Part shown: one piece after another, positions 24,684-34,803 of the stretch | Position numbering within the stretch: the stretch's first letter is position 1 | Layout: each line of letters starts with the position of its first letter | NCBI RefSeq assembly: GCF_000761485.1 | Contig: NZ_JPMX01000127.1 | Coordinates: 1 to 64,000, forward strand | DNA length: 64,000 bases | From: Modestobacter caceresii | GTDB lineage: Bacteria > Actinomycetota > Actinomycetes > Mycobacteriales > Geodermatophilaceae | Reading direction: 5' to 3' | The notes under the pieces: generated by a model | The model's database searches: none | The model's input: only the letters and a program-made list of their open reading frames with translations | What the model was told of the DNA's origin: nothing | Made by a program: the position numbers and the translations under genes

Positions 24684-25396
24684 ACACCGACGTCCCCTCC
24701 GGCGCCGCACGCTGGTCGCGGCGGCGGACCTGGTCCCTCCTGGGGGCCCTGGTCGTGGTCGTGGCGGTCGCATCGGCGTTCCTGGCGGTCGGTGACCGCA
24801 GGGCACCGGGCGACGTGACGTCGCCGGTGGCCGGCAGCACCGCCGCGACGACCGCAGGCCCGGCTCCCGGCGCCACCGATCCGGCGTCCGGCGCCACCGC
24901 CCCGGACGCCCGGTCCAGCGACACGGCCGCTCCGGCGCCTCCGGCCGGTGGGCCCCCGACCTCGGCTGCGGACCCGGTGACGATCGCGCAGGAGCTCCCC
25001 CCGGACCTGCCGGCGGTCGCACTGGAGGAGCCGGTCCCCGTGGACGGTCTGACCATCGAGGTCGCCTCGATCGAGGGCATCGACGGTCAGGCCACCGGGC
25101 CGGGCAACATCGCCGGTCCGGCGGTCCGGGTGACCGTCCGGGTCACCAACGACTCGGCGACGGACATGTCGCTCGGCGCCGCGGTGGTCAACCTGTTCCA
25201 CGGCCCGGAGGCGACCCCGGCCTCGCCGCTCGAGGACCCCTCGCAGGAGCCCTTCTCCGGGACCCTCCGGCCGGGGGCCAGTGCCGACGGCGTGTACGTC
25301 TTCACCCTGGCGACCGGCGACCGGGACTCGGTCACGGTGCAGGTCGGGCACGCTCCCGGTGCCTCCTACGCGGTGTTCACCGGCGCGGCCAGCTGA
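24680..25396 (+). CDS. Membrane-anchored extracytoplasmic protein of unknown function
   Basis: 238 aa from GTG 24680, overlapping the previous stop by GTGA. A basic N-terminus and one helix (about 17-37) are followed by an 80-residue Ala/Pro/Thr/Gly linker and a C-terminal beta-sandwich-like domain (PVPVDGLTIEVASIEG, VRVTVRVTNDSATDMSL, GVYVFTLATGDRDSVTVQVG), similar to DUF4352-type Ig-like domains. No catalytic motif. Its position as last gene of an exopolysaccharide operon suggests a cell-surface role. Confidence 0.75.
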   Translation: MNTDVPSGAARWSRRRTWSLLGALVVVVAVASAFLAVGDRRAPGDVTSPVAGSTAATTAGPAPGATDPASGATAPDARSSDTAAPAPPAGGPPTSAADPVTIAQELPPDLPAVALEEPVPVDGLTIEVASIEGIDGQATGPGNIAGPAVRVTVRVTNDSATDMSLGAAVVNLFHGPEATPASPLEDPSQEPFSGTLRPGASADGVYVFTLATGDRDSVTVQVGHAPGASYAVFTGAAS

Positions 25397-25420
25397 CGTC
25401 CCGCCACGTCCTCCGTCCAG

Positions 25421-25459
25421 CCAGGCCCCTCGACCGCTCCTGCGGTCGAGGGGGCCTGG
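25421..25459 (+). terminator. Strong terminator ending the first exopolysaccharide operon
   Basis: 17-bp stem (25421-25437 with 25442-25459, one bulged G) and TCCT loop, 24 bp after the stop codon. The remaining gap to 25652 holds no gene; GTTCACCCG at about 25531 resembles half of the GGGTG-type site seen elsewhere in the locus. Confidence 0.8.
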
Positions 25460-25652
25460 TGCGTGGTGGAGCCGCACTGGCGCGCACATGCGTGATCCGG
25501 CGCTGACACAGCGTGATGGAGAGGCTCTCGTTCACCCGTTGAGCACGCTGCGTCACCGGTACGGGGGATGTCATCCCGCACTTCGTCACGCTTAGTGTCC
25601 GAACGTCGGCCGGATGACTGGCCGGGCAAGCGATCGGACGAGCGGGGAAACG

Positions 25653-28600
25653 ATGTCTGCACGGATGGTGGCGTCCAGGGCGATCCTCGCCTCGCTGCTC
25701 AGTCTGCTCCTGCTCGCGGGGGCCCTCGGCGGACTGCTCGCCGGCACGGCGCACGCGGACTCGGCGCCGCTGGACCCGACGGACCCGGCCACGCCGGCGA
25801 CGGTCACCGCTGACCCCCTGCCCACCGTGCAGATCGACGGGGTGGTCTGGTCGCAGGTGGTGGTCGGGAACACCGTCTACGCCGCCGGCAAGTTCACGTC
25901 CGTCCGGCCCGCGGGCGCGCCCCGCGGCACCCAGGAGACCGTCCGCAACAACCTGCTCGCCTACGACGTCCGCACCGGTGAGCTGATCACCAGCTTCGCG
26001 CCCGACCTGAACGCGCAGGCCCGCGTCGTGGTGGCGTCCCCCGACGGCTCGCGCATCTTCGTGGGCGGTGACTTCACCGCCGCCGACGGCCAGCCGCGGT
26101 ACCGCTTCGCGGCCTACGACACCGCGACCGGTGCGCTGGACACCACGTTCCGGCCCGGCTTCCCCTCGCAGGTCCGGGCCATCACCGCGACGGACACCAC
26201 CGTCTACGTGGGCGGCACCTTCGAGTCCGTGGGCTCCGCGGCCCGCACCCGCCTGGCCGCCTTCTCCTACCCCACGGGTGCGCTGCTGCCCTGGGCGCCC
26301 GTGGCCAACGGCCAGGTGAACGCCCTCGCCATGGCCCCGAGCGGTCCCGGCGTCGTCGTCGGCGGGTCGTTCGACACGCTGGCCGGCTCCCGGGCCCGAG
26401 GGCTCGGCGCGGTGCACGGCACGACCGGTGCCGCGCTCCCCTTCGCCGCCGGCACCGTGGTCGACAACACCGGCAGCACCGCGGCGATCATGAGCCTGTC
26501 GGTCGACAGTGACACCGTCTACGCCGCCGGCTACACCTTCGGCCGGGGGAACCTGGAGGGGGTCATCGCCGCCGACGCGGACACCGGCGCAGTGCGGTGG
26601 ATCAACGACTGCCGCGGCGACACGTACTCCGTGTGGGCCTCGGGCACCGCTTCCTACATCGCCGGTCACCCGCACGCCTGCAGCAACATCGGCGGGTTCC
26701 CGGAGTCCGACCCGCAGAGCTTCTACCGGGCCATCGCGTTCAGCAAGGCGGCGACCGGGACCGTCGGCACCGAGACCGGCAACTTCGCCGGGCAGCCGGC
26801 CCCGAGCCTGCTCACCTGGTTCCCGGACCTGGCCATGGGCACCTACACCGGGCAGAACCAGGGCCCGTGGAGCGTCGCGGGGAACAGTCAGTACGTCGTC
26901 TACGCGGGTGAGTTCCCGACGGTCAACGGGATCGCCCAGCAGGGGCTCGTGCGCTTCGCCGCCCCGGAGATCGCACCGAACCAGGTCGGCCCCCGTGGCA
27001 ACGAGCAGCTCATCCCCACGGTGACCTCGCTCGGCCCGGGCACCGCCCGCGTCGGCTGGCAGACCACGTGGGACATGGACAACGAGAACCTCACCTACCG
27101 GGTGTACCGGGACGGCGACACCAGCACCCCGGTGCGCGAGGTGGTGCAGGCCAGCAAGTTCTGGCTGCGGCCGACCCTGGCCTACACCGACACCGGGCTC
27201 AGCGCCGGGACGCACCGGTACCGGATCACCGTCACCGACCCGGCCAGCAACCAGGTGACGACCGCCTGGACGAGCGTCGAGGTCGCCGCAGGCACGACGG
27301 TGCGCCGTCCCTACGCCGACACCGTGCTCGCCGACGGCGCCCAGCACCACTGGCCGGTCGGCGAGCCCTCGGGCGCCACCGCCTACGACCACGCCAGTGC
27401 TATGGACGCGACACTGGGCAGCGGGGTGACGCTCGCGCAGGTGGGTGCGATCAAGAACGATGCCGACACCGCTGCGCGCTTCAACGGCACGAGCACCGGA
27501 CTGCTCGCCACGCAGACCCGGGTCCCCGGCCCGCAGACCTTCAGCATCGAGACCTGGTTCCAGACCACGTCCAGGAGCGGCGGCAAGCTCGTCGGCTTCG
27601 GCAACAGGAACACCGGGAGCAGCACCAGCTACGACCGGCACGTCTTCCTGGACGGCTCCGGACGGGTGTACTTCGGGGTGTACCCGGGTGCCCAGCGGAC
27701 CGTCAACAGCAGGGCGGGGTACAACGACGGTCAGTGGCACCACGTGGTCGCGACGCTGAGCAAGGCCGGGATGGCCGTGTACGTCGACGGCGAGCTGGCC
27801 GCCTCCCGTGGCGACGTCACCTCCGCGCAGAGCTACAGCGGCTACTGGCGGGCCGGTGGGGACAGCACCTGGAACAACACGGCGCAGTACCTGAACGGCC
27901 GGCTCGACGAGGTCGCCGTCTACCCGACGGCGCTGACCGCGGACCGGGTCCGGAACCACTTCACGCTGGGGTCCACCGGGGAGACCACGAACGTCGCCCC
28001 GACGGCGTCCTTCACCAACACCACGGCGGACCTGACCGCGACCTTCGACGCGTCGGGCTCGACGGACCCCGACGGCACCATCGCGTCCTACACGTGGGAC
28101 CTCGGCGAGGGCGTCAGCGTGACCGGGGCGACGGTGACCCACACGTACGCGGCGGCCGGCACCTACCCCGTCACCCTCACGGTGACCGACGACGACGGGG
28201 CGACCGCCCAGCGCGCCGGCTCGGTGACGGTCACCGCTCCGGTGCCCAACACGCCGCCGTCGGGGGCCTTCACCTCGCAGGTGTCCGGGCTCGAGGTGTC
28301 GCTGGACGCGTCGTCGTCCCGGGACGACGACGGCACGGTCGTCGGCTGGGACTGGGACTTCGGGGACGGCTCCATCGGCGCCGGTGCCACGGCCTCGCAC
28401 ACCTACGCCGAGGCCGGCAGCTACCCGGTGACGCTCACGGTGACCGACGACGACGGCGCCACGGCGAGCGCCGAGGAGACGGTCACGGTGGCTGCACCGG
28501 TGCCCCCGACGGTCCACGCGCGTGATGCCTTCGAGCGTTCGGCGGCGACCGGGCTGGGGACGGCCGACCTCGGTGGGGCCTGGTCGGTCCCGGCGGCGTC

Positions 28601-30179
28601 CTCGTCGGTGTCGGCGGGAACGGGTCACCTGACGGTCAAGTCCGCCGGGTCCTCGACCTGGGCGACGCTGGACGCGGTGTCCCAGACCGACGTGGCGATG
28701 CAGATGTCGCTGGCGCTGGACTCGATGCCCACCGGTGGCGGGACCTACGTCTACCTGCTGTCCCGGCACGTGGGGAACAGCGACTACCGGGCGATGGTGC
28801 GGTTCGTCAACGACGGCCGGGTGCAGCTGTCGGTGGCCCGGGCGGTGAACGGTGCGGACACCTCGCTGCGCACCGTGACGCTGCCGGGGATCACCTACAC
28901 GCCGGGCACCGTGCTGCAGGTGCGCTTCGGCACCAGCGGGACCGGCAGCACCACGCTGCAGGCCAAGGGCTGGGTCGACGGGACCCCGGAGCCGGCGGAC
29001 TGGCAGGTCACCGCGACCGACGGCACCGAGGCCCTGCAGCGGCCGGGGTCGGTCGGGGTGGCGGCCTACGTCTCCGGTTCGGCCACGGCCACCCCGGTCG
29101 TGCTCGACCTCGACGACGTGTGGGTGGGCAACGCGGGCACGGTGCCGTCGCCGGACGGTGCGCAGCCGGTGAACGCCGAGCCGACGGCCGTCTTCGACGC
29201 CGCGCCCACCGACCTCACGGTCGCCGTGGACGGTTCGCGCTCGACCGACGCCGACGGCACGGTCGTCCGCTGGGACTGGGCGTTCGGGGACGGAGCGACC
29301 GGCTCGGGATCGACCGCCGGGCACACCTACGTCGCAGCCGGCACCTACCAGGTCACCCTGACGATCACCGATGACGCGGGTGCCACCCACTCGGTGACGC
29401 AGCCGGTGACGGTCACGGCACCGGTGACCCAGGAGCCGGCCCCGCAGCCCGAGCCCGAGCCGCAGCCGGAGCCCGAGCCGCAGCCCGAGCCCGAGCCGCA
29501 GCCCGAGCCCGAGCCGGAGCCGGAGCTCGGCGCGCCGTTCGCTCTCGACACCTTCCAGCGGGCCTCGACCGCCGGGCTGGGCGAGGCCGACGCGGGTGGT
29601 TCATGGTCGGTCCCGGCGGCGTCGTCGTCGGTCTCCGAGGGCGTCGGCCGGTTGGTGGTGACGACCCCCGGGTCGTCGACCTGGGCGACGATGAACGCGG
29701 TGTCGGAGACCGACACGGCCGTGGAGGTGTCCCTCTCGCTGGACACGACGGCGACCGGCGGCGGTACCTACGCCTACGTGCTCTCCCGGCACGTCGGCAA
29801 CAGCAACTACCGGGCGATGGTCCGCTACGCCCCCGACGGCCGGGTCCAGTTGTCGCTGCAGCGAGCGGTGTCCGGGGCCGAGACCACGCTGCGCGCGATG
29901 ACGCTGCCGGGCGTGACGTACAGCCCGGGGACGGTGCTGCACGTCCGCTTCGACACGAGCGGGGTGGGCACCACCACGCTGAAGGCGATGGCGTGGACCG
30001 AGGGCTCGCCCGAGCCGACGGACTGGCAGGTCACCGCGACCGACACCACCGAGGCCCTGCAGCGCGCCGGCGGCATCGGGGTGGCGGCCTACGTGTCCGG
30101 CTCGGCCACGAAGGTCCCGGTCACCCTGGACGTCGACGACGTCTGGGCCGGTGCAGCCGGCACCCGGCCCCAGGGCTGA
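25653..30179 (+). CDS. Large secreted multidomain surface protein (beta-propeller, FN3, LamG, three PKD, two repeated C-terminal domains)
   Basis: 1508 aa from ATG 25653 (GGGGAAA upstream). Signal peptide with AHA/D cleavage near residue 36. A propeller-like N-terminal region (about 55-440; repeated VGGTF/VGGDF/AGKFTS blades, DUF5122-like) precedes an FN3-like domain (450-545), a LamG/concanavalin-like domain (565-775, [10 protein letters not shown]), PKD domains at about 780-860, 865-948 and 1173-1255, and two homologous ~200-residue domains (955-1157 and 1295-1505, each with [11 protein letters not shown] and [10 protein letters not shown]-type blocks). A Glu/Pro/Gln spacer lies at 1262-1292. 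There is no LPXTG anchor. Likely a matrix adhesin or glycan-binding surface protein; no catalytic residues are evident. Confidence 0.88.
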   Translation: MSARMVASRAILASLLSLLLLAGALGGLLAGTAHADSAPLDPTDPATPATVTADPLPTVQIDGVVWSQVVVGNTVYAAGKFTSVRPAGAPRGTQETVRNNLLAYDVRTGELITSFAPDLNAQARVVVASPDGSRIFVGGDFTAADGQPRYRFAAYDTATGALDTTFRPGFPSQVRAITATDTTVYVGGTFESVGSAARTRLAAFSYPTGALLPWAPVANGQVNALAMAPSGPGVVVGGSFDTLAGSRARGLGAVHGTTGAALPFAAGTVVDNTGSTAAIMSLSVDSDTVYAAGYTFGRGNLEGVIAADADTGAVRWINDCRGDTYSVWASGTASYIAGHPHACSNIGGFPESDPQSFYRAIAFSKAATGTVGTETGNFAGQPAPSLLTWFPDLAMGTYTGQNQGPWSVAGNSQYVVYAGEFPTVNGIAQQGLVRFAAPEIAPNQVGPRGNEQLIPTVTSLGPGTARVGWQTTWDMDNENLTYRVYRDGDTSTPVREVVQASKFWLRPTLAYTDTGLSAGTHRYRITVTDPASNQVTTAWTSVEVAAGTTVRRPYADTVLADGAQHHWPVGEPSGATAYDHASAMDATLGSGVTLAQVGAIKNDADTAARFNGTSTGLLATQTRVPGPQTFSIETWFQTTSRSGGKLVGFGNRNTGSSTSYDRHVFLDGSGRVYFGVYPGAQRTVNSRAGYNDGQWHHVVATLSKAGMAVYVDGELAASRGDVTSAQSYSGYWRAGGDSTWNNTAQYLNGRLDEVAVYPTALTADRVRNHFTLGSTGETTNVAPTASFTNTTADLTATFDASGSTDPDGTIASYTWDLGEGVSVTGATVTHTYAAAGTYPVTLTVTDDDGATAQRAGSVTVTAPVPNTPPSGAFTSQVSGLEVSLDASSSRDDDGTVVGWDWDFGDGSIGAGATASHTYAEAGSYPVTLTVTDDDGATASAEETVTVAAPVPPTVHARDAFERSAATGLGTADLGGAWSVPAASSSVSAGTGHLTVKSAGSSTWATLDAVSQTDVAMQMSLALDSMPTGGGTYVYLLSRHVGNSDYRAMVRFVNDGRVQLSVARAVNGADTSLRTVTLPGITYTPGTVLQVRFGTSGTGSTTLQAKGWVDGTPEPADWQVTATDGTEALQRPGSVGVAAYVSGSATATPVVLDLDDVWVGNAGTVPSPDGAQPVNAEPTAVFDAAPTDLTVAVDGSRSTDADGTVVRWDWAFGDGATGSGSTAGHTYVAAGTYQVTLTITDDAGATHSVTQPVTVTAPVTQEPAPQPEPEPQPEPEPQPEPEPQPEPEPEPELGAPFALDTFQRASTAGLGEADAGGSWSVPAASSSVSEGVGRLVVTTPGSSTWATMNAVSETDTAVEVSLSLDTTATGGGTYAYVLSRHVGNSNYRAMVRYAPDGRVQLSLQRAVSGAETTLRAMTLPGVTYSPGTVLHVRFDTSGVGTTTLKAMAWTEGSPEPTDWQVTATDTTEALQRAGGIGVAAYVSGSATKVPVTLDVDDVWAGAAGTRPQG
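29443..29527 (+). repeat. In-frame tandem repeat coding a Pro-Glu spacer
   Basis: Repeats of an 18-bp unit (CAGCCCGAGCCCGAGCCG and variants) encode QPEPEP units between the third PKD domain and the last repeated domain. Such arrays can change length by slippage. Confidence 0.8.
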
Positions 30180-30198
30180 CTCGGCCCCGCTGCACCGC

Positions 30199-30240
30199 CC
30201 ACGGCCGGCGGTCACCCCTTGGGGTGGCCGCCGGCCGTGG
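30199..30240. terminator. Terminator after the PKD/LamG gene
   Basis: 20-bp stem with a single T-G wobble (30199-30218 with 30221-30240), 19 bp after the stop. Strong hairpin. Confidence 0.8.
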
Positions 30241-30361
30241 CCGTCCGCCGGGCGGTCTCCCGGTGGCACGCTGGTCCGGTGCGCCGCCGCCATGCCTCCC
30301 CGCCGTCCGGAGACGCGTCGTGGCCGGCAGGCACGGCGGGCCACCGAGGGCGAGGACCGGC

Positions 30362-31756
30362 GTGAGCGCGGTCGCCGCACCGACGCCACGAACAGCGGAA
30401 CGGGCGCCCTCGGCGGAGCAGAACACCCGGGCGGTCTGGCGCGGGGTCTTCCGCAGCGGCGGCGTGCGGATGCTGGTGCTGCCGGTCTCGGCGGTGCTCG
30501 GCATCCTGGTGACCCGGCTGGTCATCGACAACTACGGCTTGGCGGCCTTCGCCCAGTACGGCCTGCTGGTAGGCATCGGCACCCTGCTGCCCTTCGCCGA
30601 CCTCGGCATGGCCGCCGCTGTGGTCAACGCCGTCGCCGCGTCCCCCGACGTCCGCGCCGACGACCACCTCCGGCGGGTCGTGGTCACCGCCGTCCGCATC
30701 CTGCTCTGCTCGGCCGCGGTGCTCACCGCCGTGGCGGTCGGCATCACCGCGGCGGGCCTCTGGCCGGTCCTGCTCGGCTCGGGGCTGCTGCCGGGCTCGG
30801 GTCCGCTGGTGGCCATGGCCTGCGTCGTGCTGATCGCCGTGGGACTGCCCGTGGGCATCGGCCAGCGGGTGCTGGCCGGGCTCGGCCGCAACCACGTGGC
30901 GATCGCCGTCCTCGGCCTGCAGACCCCCCTGGTGCTCGGGACGCTGGTCCTCTTCCTCGCCACCGGGGTGCCGGGCGGCTCGCTGATCGCCGCGGTGCCG
31001 TTCGCCGTCACCCTCGCCCTGTCCGTGGTCTGCACGGTCATCGCGGCGAGGCAGCTGCGGCCGACGTTGGGCCGCGCCCTGCGCGACGTGTTCCGGCTGC
31101 GCTCTGTCCGTGGTGCCCGGGTCTTCGACTTCGCCTGGCCGATGCTGGTCCAGATGATCGCCCTGCCGCTGGCGATGCAGACCGACCGGCTCGTGCTGAG
31201 CCACCTCGTCGGTCCGGGTGAGCTGGGGGAGTACAACCTCGCATCGCAGATGTTCACGCCGATCTGGGCGGTCGTGAACGCGGCCGGCTTCACGCTCTGG
31301 CCGGTCTTCGCGCGGGCGCGCGCTCGCGGGGCGGAGAGCTCCCCGTTGCCGATGGCCGCCGCCTTCGGCGCCCTGGCGGCAGTCATGACCCTGGTCGTGG
31401 CGGTGGCCTCGCCGTGGCTCGCCGACCTGGCCTCCGGCGGGGTGATCACCCTGGGGCCGGCGCTGGTGATCGCCTTCGGCGTGCTGATGGTGCTGCAGGC
31501 CGTCAAGTACCCGATGGGCATGTTCCTGACCGACGCGCCGGGTCTGCGCTACCAGGCCTACATGATCGTCGCGATGCTCCCGGTGAACCTCGGGCTGTCC
31601 TGGGTCTTCGCCTCCTGGTGGGGGGCGGTCGGGCCGGTGGTCGGGTCGGTCGTCGGCGTGCTGCTGTTCCAGGTGCTGGGCACGCTGGTGTACGTCCGCC
31701 GTCGGCTGGCCGCTGCCCAGGCGGAGCCCGCGCCGTACGTGGCGGGCGCCCGATGA
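30362..31756 (+). CDS. Wzx-type polysaccharide flippase (MOP superfamily)
   Basis: 464 aa from GTG 30362 with GAGGACC upstream; the frame is open far upstream but that part is out-of-frame coding of the PKD gene. About 12-14 membrane helices cover the whole length. MOP-type features include LVIDNYGLAAFAQYGLL in the first helix pair and MQTDRLVLSHLVGPGELGEYNLASQMF near 265. It would flip lipid-linked repeat units to the outer membrane face for polymerisation. The stop overlaps the next start (ATGA). Confidence 0.9.
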   Translation: MSAVAAPTPRTAERAPSAEQNTRAVWRGVFRSGGVRMLVLPVSAVLGILVTRLVIDNYGLAAFAQYGLLVGIGTLLPFADLGMAAAVVNAVAASPDVRADDHLRRVVVTAVRILLCSAAVLTAVAVGITAAGLWPVLLGSGLLPGSGPLVAMACVVLIAVGLPVGIGQRVLAGLGRNHVAIAVLGLQTPLVLGTLVLFLATGVPGGSLIAAVPFAVTLALSVVCTVIAARQLRPTLGRALRDVFRLRSVRGARVFDFAWPMLVQMIALPLAMQTDRLVLSHLVGPGELGEYNLASQMFTPIWAVVNAAGFTLWPVFARARARGAESSPLPMAAAFGALAAVMTLVVAVASPWLADLASGGVITLGPALVIAFGVLMVLQAVKYPMGMFLTDAPGLRYQAYMIVAMLPVNLGLSWVFASWWGAVGPVVGSVVGVLLFQVLGTLVYVRRRLAAAQAEPAPYVAGAR

Positions 31757-33849
31757 CCGGCTCCCCGGGTGCGGCCGGCGTGCTGGGCGTCGTCGTCGTG
31801 AACTACGCCTCGGCCGCCCTCATCGACGCCAACCTGGGTGCCCTGGACCTGACCGGTCGGCCGGTCCGCGTCGTCATCGTGGACAACCACTCCTCGGCCG
31901 CTGAGGCCGAGGCCGTGCTGGCGCTCACCACCCGGCACGGGTGGGAGCTGGTCGCGCTGCCGGACAACCGCGGCTTCGGTCCGGCGTGCAACGCCGGCGC
32001 CGCAGCGGCACGCCGACTGGGCTGCAGCACCTTCCTCTTCCTCAACCCCGATGCCGTGGTCACACTGCCGGTGCTGGAGGAACTCCGGGTGCACAGTCTC
32101 CGTGAGCCGATGGCCCTGATCAGCCCGCGGCTCCAGGACTCGACCGGCGCGGTGGTGTTCCGCGGTTCGTGGTGGCACGAGGCCGATGGCCGCATCCGGG
32201 GCGCCGCCCGCGGGGTGGACTGGCAGCCCGATGCCCCGCCGGTGCCCGGTGCGCGTCCCTGGCTCACGGCCGCCTGCCTGATCGTGCACGCAGACCTGTT
32301 CGAGCGGGTGGGGGGCTTCGCCGAGGGCTACTTCCTGTACTGGGAGGACGTCGACCTCAGCCACCGCTGCCTGGAGGCGGGCGCTTCGCTGGTGCTCCGG
32401 GAGGACCTGGTGGCCGTGCACGATGAGGGCGGCACGCAGGACGGACAGCGAGGGCGGGGGAAGTCGCCGGCCTACTACCGCTGGAACTGCCGGAACCGGT
32501 TGCTGTTCGCGGTGCGCAACCTCGGTCGCGCCGCCGTGCTCCGCTGGCTGCTGGCGACACCGCGGGTCAGCTGGGAGATTCTGCTGCGCGGCGGCCGGCG
32601 CCAGCTGGTCGAGTCCCCGCGGCCGGCGACGGCAGCGCTGCGCGGGGCGCTGGCCGGGGTGGGCCTGGCTGCCGTGGCCCTCCTCGGGCCGGCCCCGGCC
32701 GCGCGTCGCGCCCGCCGGCTGCCGGTCCTGGTGGTGACCCCGGGAGCGGAGCTCTACGGGGCAGACCGCGTCCTCCTGGAGTCGGTGATCGGCCTGCTGG
32801 CGGTCGGCCGGGCGGTGACCGTGGTCGTGCCCGGCGACGGTCCGCTGGTCCGGCAGCTCACCGACCGGGGCGCCCAGGTGGTGACCTGTCGGATACCGGT
32901 GCTGCGCAAGGACGCCCTGCGACCGGCAGGCGCCTGGCGGCTCGGTCGGGACGCCGTGGCCGGGCTGTGGCCGGCGGTGCGGCTGATCCGGGCTGCGGAC
33001 CGGGTCTACGTCAACACGCTGACCCTGCCCTCCTGGATCGTCCTTGCCCGGCTGCTGCGCCGTCGGGTGACCTGTCACGTGCACGAGGCCGAGCGTTCGG
33101 TGCCGTCGCCGCTGCGGCGGTTGCTGAGCCTGCCGGTGACGTTCGCCGATCAGGTCGTGGTCAACAGCGACGTGACCCGGCGGGTGCTGGAGGAGGTCGT
33201 GCCGTGGGTGCGGGGCCGCGCGGTCGTCGTGCACAACGGCGTCCCCGGGCCGGCTGAGCCATCGCCGCCGCGGACCACCCTGGTCGGCCCGGTGCGCCTG
33301 CTGTTCATCGGCCGGCTGTCACCGCGCAAGGGACCTCAAGTGGCGGTCGCGGCCGTGGAACTGCTGCGGGCCAGAGGCGTGGACGCCTGCCTGGACCTGG
33401 TCGGCTCCGTGTTCCCCGGCTACGAGTGGTTCGAGGAGGAGCTCCGCGCCACGGTCGAGCGGACCGGGCTCGGCGACCGGGTGCACCTCCGGGGCTTCGC
33501 CGCCGACGTCTGGCCCCAGCTCGCCGCTGCCGACGTCGTGCTCGTGCCCTCGGTGCTCGACGAGTCCTTCGGCAACACGGCCGCGGAGGCCGTGCTCGCC
33601 GCGCGTCCGCTGGTCGTCAGCGCGCAGGACGGCCTCCGGGAAGCCGTCGCCGGCTTCACCTCGGTGCAGGTCGTGACGCCCGACGACCCGGCCGCACTGG
33701 CCGACGCGGTGCAGGGCGTGGTCGCGGAGTGGGACGGGTGGGCCGGCCGCGCGGTCGCCGACTCCGCCGCTGCCCGACTGCGCTTCGCCCCCGAGCGCTA
33801 CCGCCGCCAGATCGCAGCCCAGCTCGGGCAGGCCGGGCGCCGGCGATGA
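31753..33849 (+). CDS. Two-domain glycosyltransferase: GT2 fused to GT4
   Basis: 698 aa from ATG 31753, coupled to the flippase by ATGA. The N-terminal GT2 domain (1-~290) has VVVVNYAS, VIVDNHSS, LPDNRGFGPACNAG, FLFLNPDA (97-100 as metal-binding region) and YFLYWEDVDLSHR (catalytic ED), the rhamnosyltransferase-like type. The C-terminal GT4 domain (~322-698) has PGAELYGADRVLLES, LLFIGRLSPRKGP and the E-x7-E motif in DESFGNTAAEAVLAA. Two consecutive sugar additions by one polypeptide are likely. GTG/ATG candidates inside the linker do not suggest two separate genes. Confidence 0.9.
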   Translation: MTGSPGAAGVLGVVVVNYASAALIDANLGALDLTGRPVRVVIVDNHSSAAEAEAVLALTTRHGWELVALPDNRGFGPACNAGAAAARRLGCSTFLFLNPDAVVTLPVLEELRVHSLREPMALISPRLQDSTGAVVFRGSWWHEADGRIRGAARGVDWQPDAPPVPGARPWLTAACLIVHADLFERVGGFAEGYFLYWEDVDLSHRCLEAGASLVLREDLVAVHDEGGTQDGQRGRGKSPAYYRWNCRNRLLFAVRNLGRAAVLRWLLATPRVSWEILLRGGRRQLVESPRPATAALRGALAGVGLAAVALLGPAPAARRARRLPVLVVTPGAELYGADRVLLESVIGLLAVGRAVTVVVPGDGPLVRQLTDRGAQVVTCRIPVLRKDALRPAGAWRLGRDAVAGLWPAVRLIRAADRVYVNTLTLPSWIVLARLLRRRVTCHVHEAERSVPSPLRRLLSLPVTFADQVVVNSDVTRRVLEEVVPWVRGRAVVVHNGVPGPAEPSPPRTTLVGPVRLLFIGRLSPRKGPQVAVAAVELLRARGVDACLDLVGSVFPGYEWFEEELRATVERTGLGDRVHLRGFAADVWPQLAAADVVLVPSVLDESFGNTAAEAVLAARPLVVSAQDGLREAVAGFTSVQVVTPDDPAALADAVQGVVAEWDGWAGRAVADSAAARLRFAPERYRRQIAAQLGQAGRRR

Positions 33850-34796
33850 GCACGGCGGCTCCGCGCACCGTCACCATCGGGGTGCTGACGTTCCGTCGGC
33901 CGGCCGACCTGGCCGCGCTGCTCCCGATGCTCGCCGAGCAGGCCGCCCGGGCCGCGGCGACGGGCCACCGGGCCGAGGTCCTCGTCGTCGACAACGACCC
34001 CGCGGGCAGTGGGCGTGCGGTGGTCGCCGCGGCCGGCTGCCCCGTGGTGCGCTACGTGCTCGAGCCCGAGCCCGGCATCGCCGCCGCCCGGAACCGGGTG
34101 CTGGCCGAGGCGCACGACCAGGACGTGCTGGTCTTCATCGACGACGACGAACGCCCGCGGGACGACTGGCTGGACCAGCTGCTGCGCACGCACCGGCGCA
34201 CCGGGGCTGCCGCGGTCGCCGGCGCAGTGGTGTCGGACTTCAGCGGGCCGGTGGACCCCTGGCTCGTCGAGGGCGGCTTCTTCGTCCGCCGGCGCCTCCC
34301 GACCGGGACCCCGATCGACGTGGCGGCCACCAACAACCTGCTGCTCGACCTCCGGCAGCTCCGACCCACGGGTCTGCGGTTCGGCGTGGCCTTCGGCGCC
34401 AGCGGCGGAGAGGACACGCTCTTCACCCGCGGCATCGCCCAGCGTGGCCTGGCCATGGTCTGGTGCGACGAGGCCGTGGTGACCGACGTCGTCCCGGGGG
34501 ACCGGGCCACCCGCAGCTGGGTGCTGCGCCGGGCGTTCAGCTCCGGCAACTCGGTCAGCCGGGTGCACCTGGCGCTGGCCGGGTCCGCGGCCGCTCGGCT
34601 GCGGGTCCGACTGAGCTGCACCGTCCGGGGCCTGCCGCGGCTGACGGCCGGCCTGGGCCGGTGGGCGCTGGGTGCGGTGACCGGATCGGTCCGGCACCGC
34701 GCCCGCGGCCTGCGCACCGCGGCCCGCGGCGCCGGGATGGTGGCCGGGGCGGCCGGGCACGTCTACCAGGAGTACGGCCGGCCGCGGCCGGTCTGA
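33846..34796 (+). CDS. GT2 glycosyltransferase
   Basis: 316 aa from ATG 33846, overlapping the previous stop by ATGA. GT2 motifs: IGVLTFRRPADLAALLPML, EVLVVDNDPAGSG, PGIAAARNRVL, VFIDDDERP (DxD-like, around residue 98) and ASGGEDTLFTRG (ED). The C-terminal ~90 residues are Arg-rich amphipathic helices, probably for membrane association. The acceptor and donor sugars are unknown. Confidence 0.9.
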   Translation: MSTAAPRTVTIGVLTFRRPADLAALLPMLAEQAARAAATGHRAEVLVVDNDPAGSGRAVVAAAGCPVVRYVLEPEPGIAAARNRVLAEAHDQDVLVFIDDDERPRDDWLDQLLRTHRRTGAAAVAGAVVSDFSGPVDPWLVEGGFFVRRRLPTGTPIDVAATNNLLLDLRQLRPTGLRFGVAFGASGGEDTLFTRGIAQRGLAMVWCDEAVVTDVVPGDRATRSWVLRRAFSSGNSVSRVHLALAGSAAARLRVRLSCTVRGLPRLTAGLGRWALGAVTGSVRHRARGLRTAARGAGMVAGAAGHVYQEYGRPRPV

Positions 34797-34803
34797 CCGC
34801 TGT

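Noticed and set aside
25377-29390. 1337-codon open frame antisense to the PKD/LamG gene
   Set aside because: Low-complexity His/Arg/Gly composition without domains; the plus-strand protein has a signal peptide and several recognisable domains.
29436-29527. Short tandem repeats that could be mistaken for a CRISPR array or VNTR in non-coding DNA
   Set aside because: They are in frame within the large secreted protein and encode a Pro-Glu spacer; there are no unique spacers of constant length.
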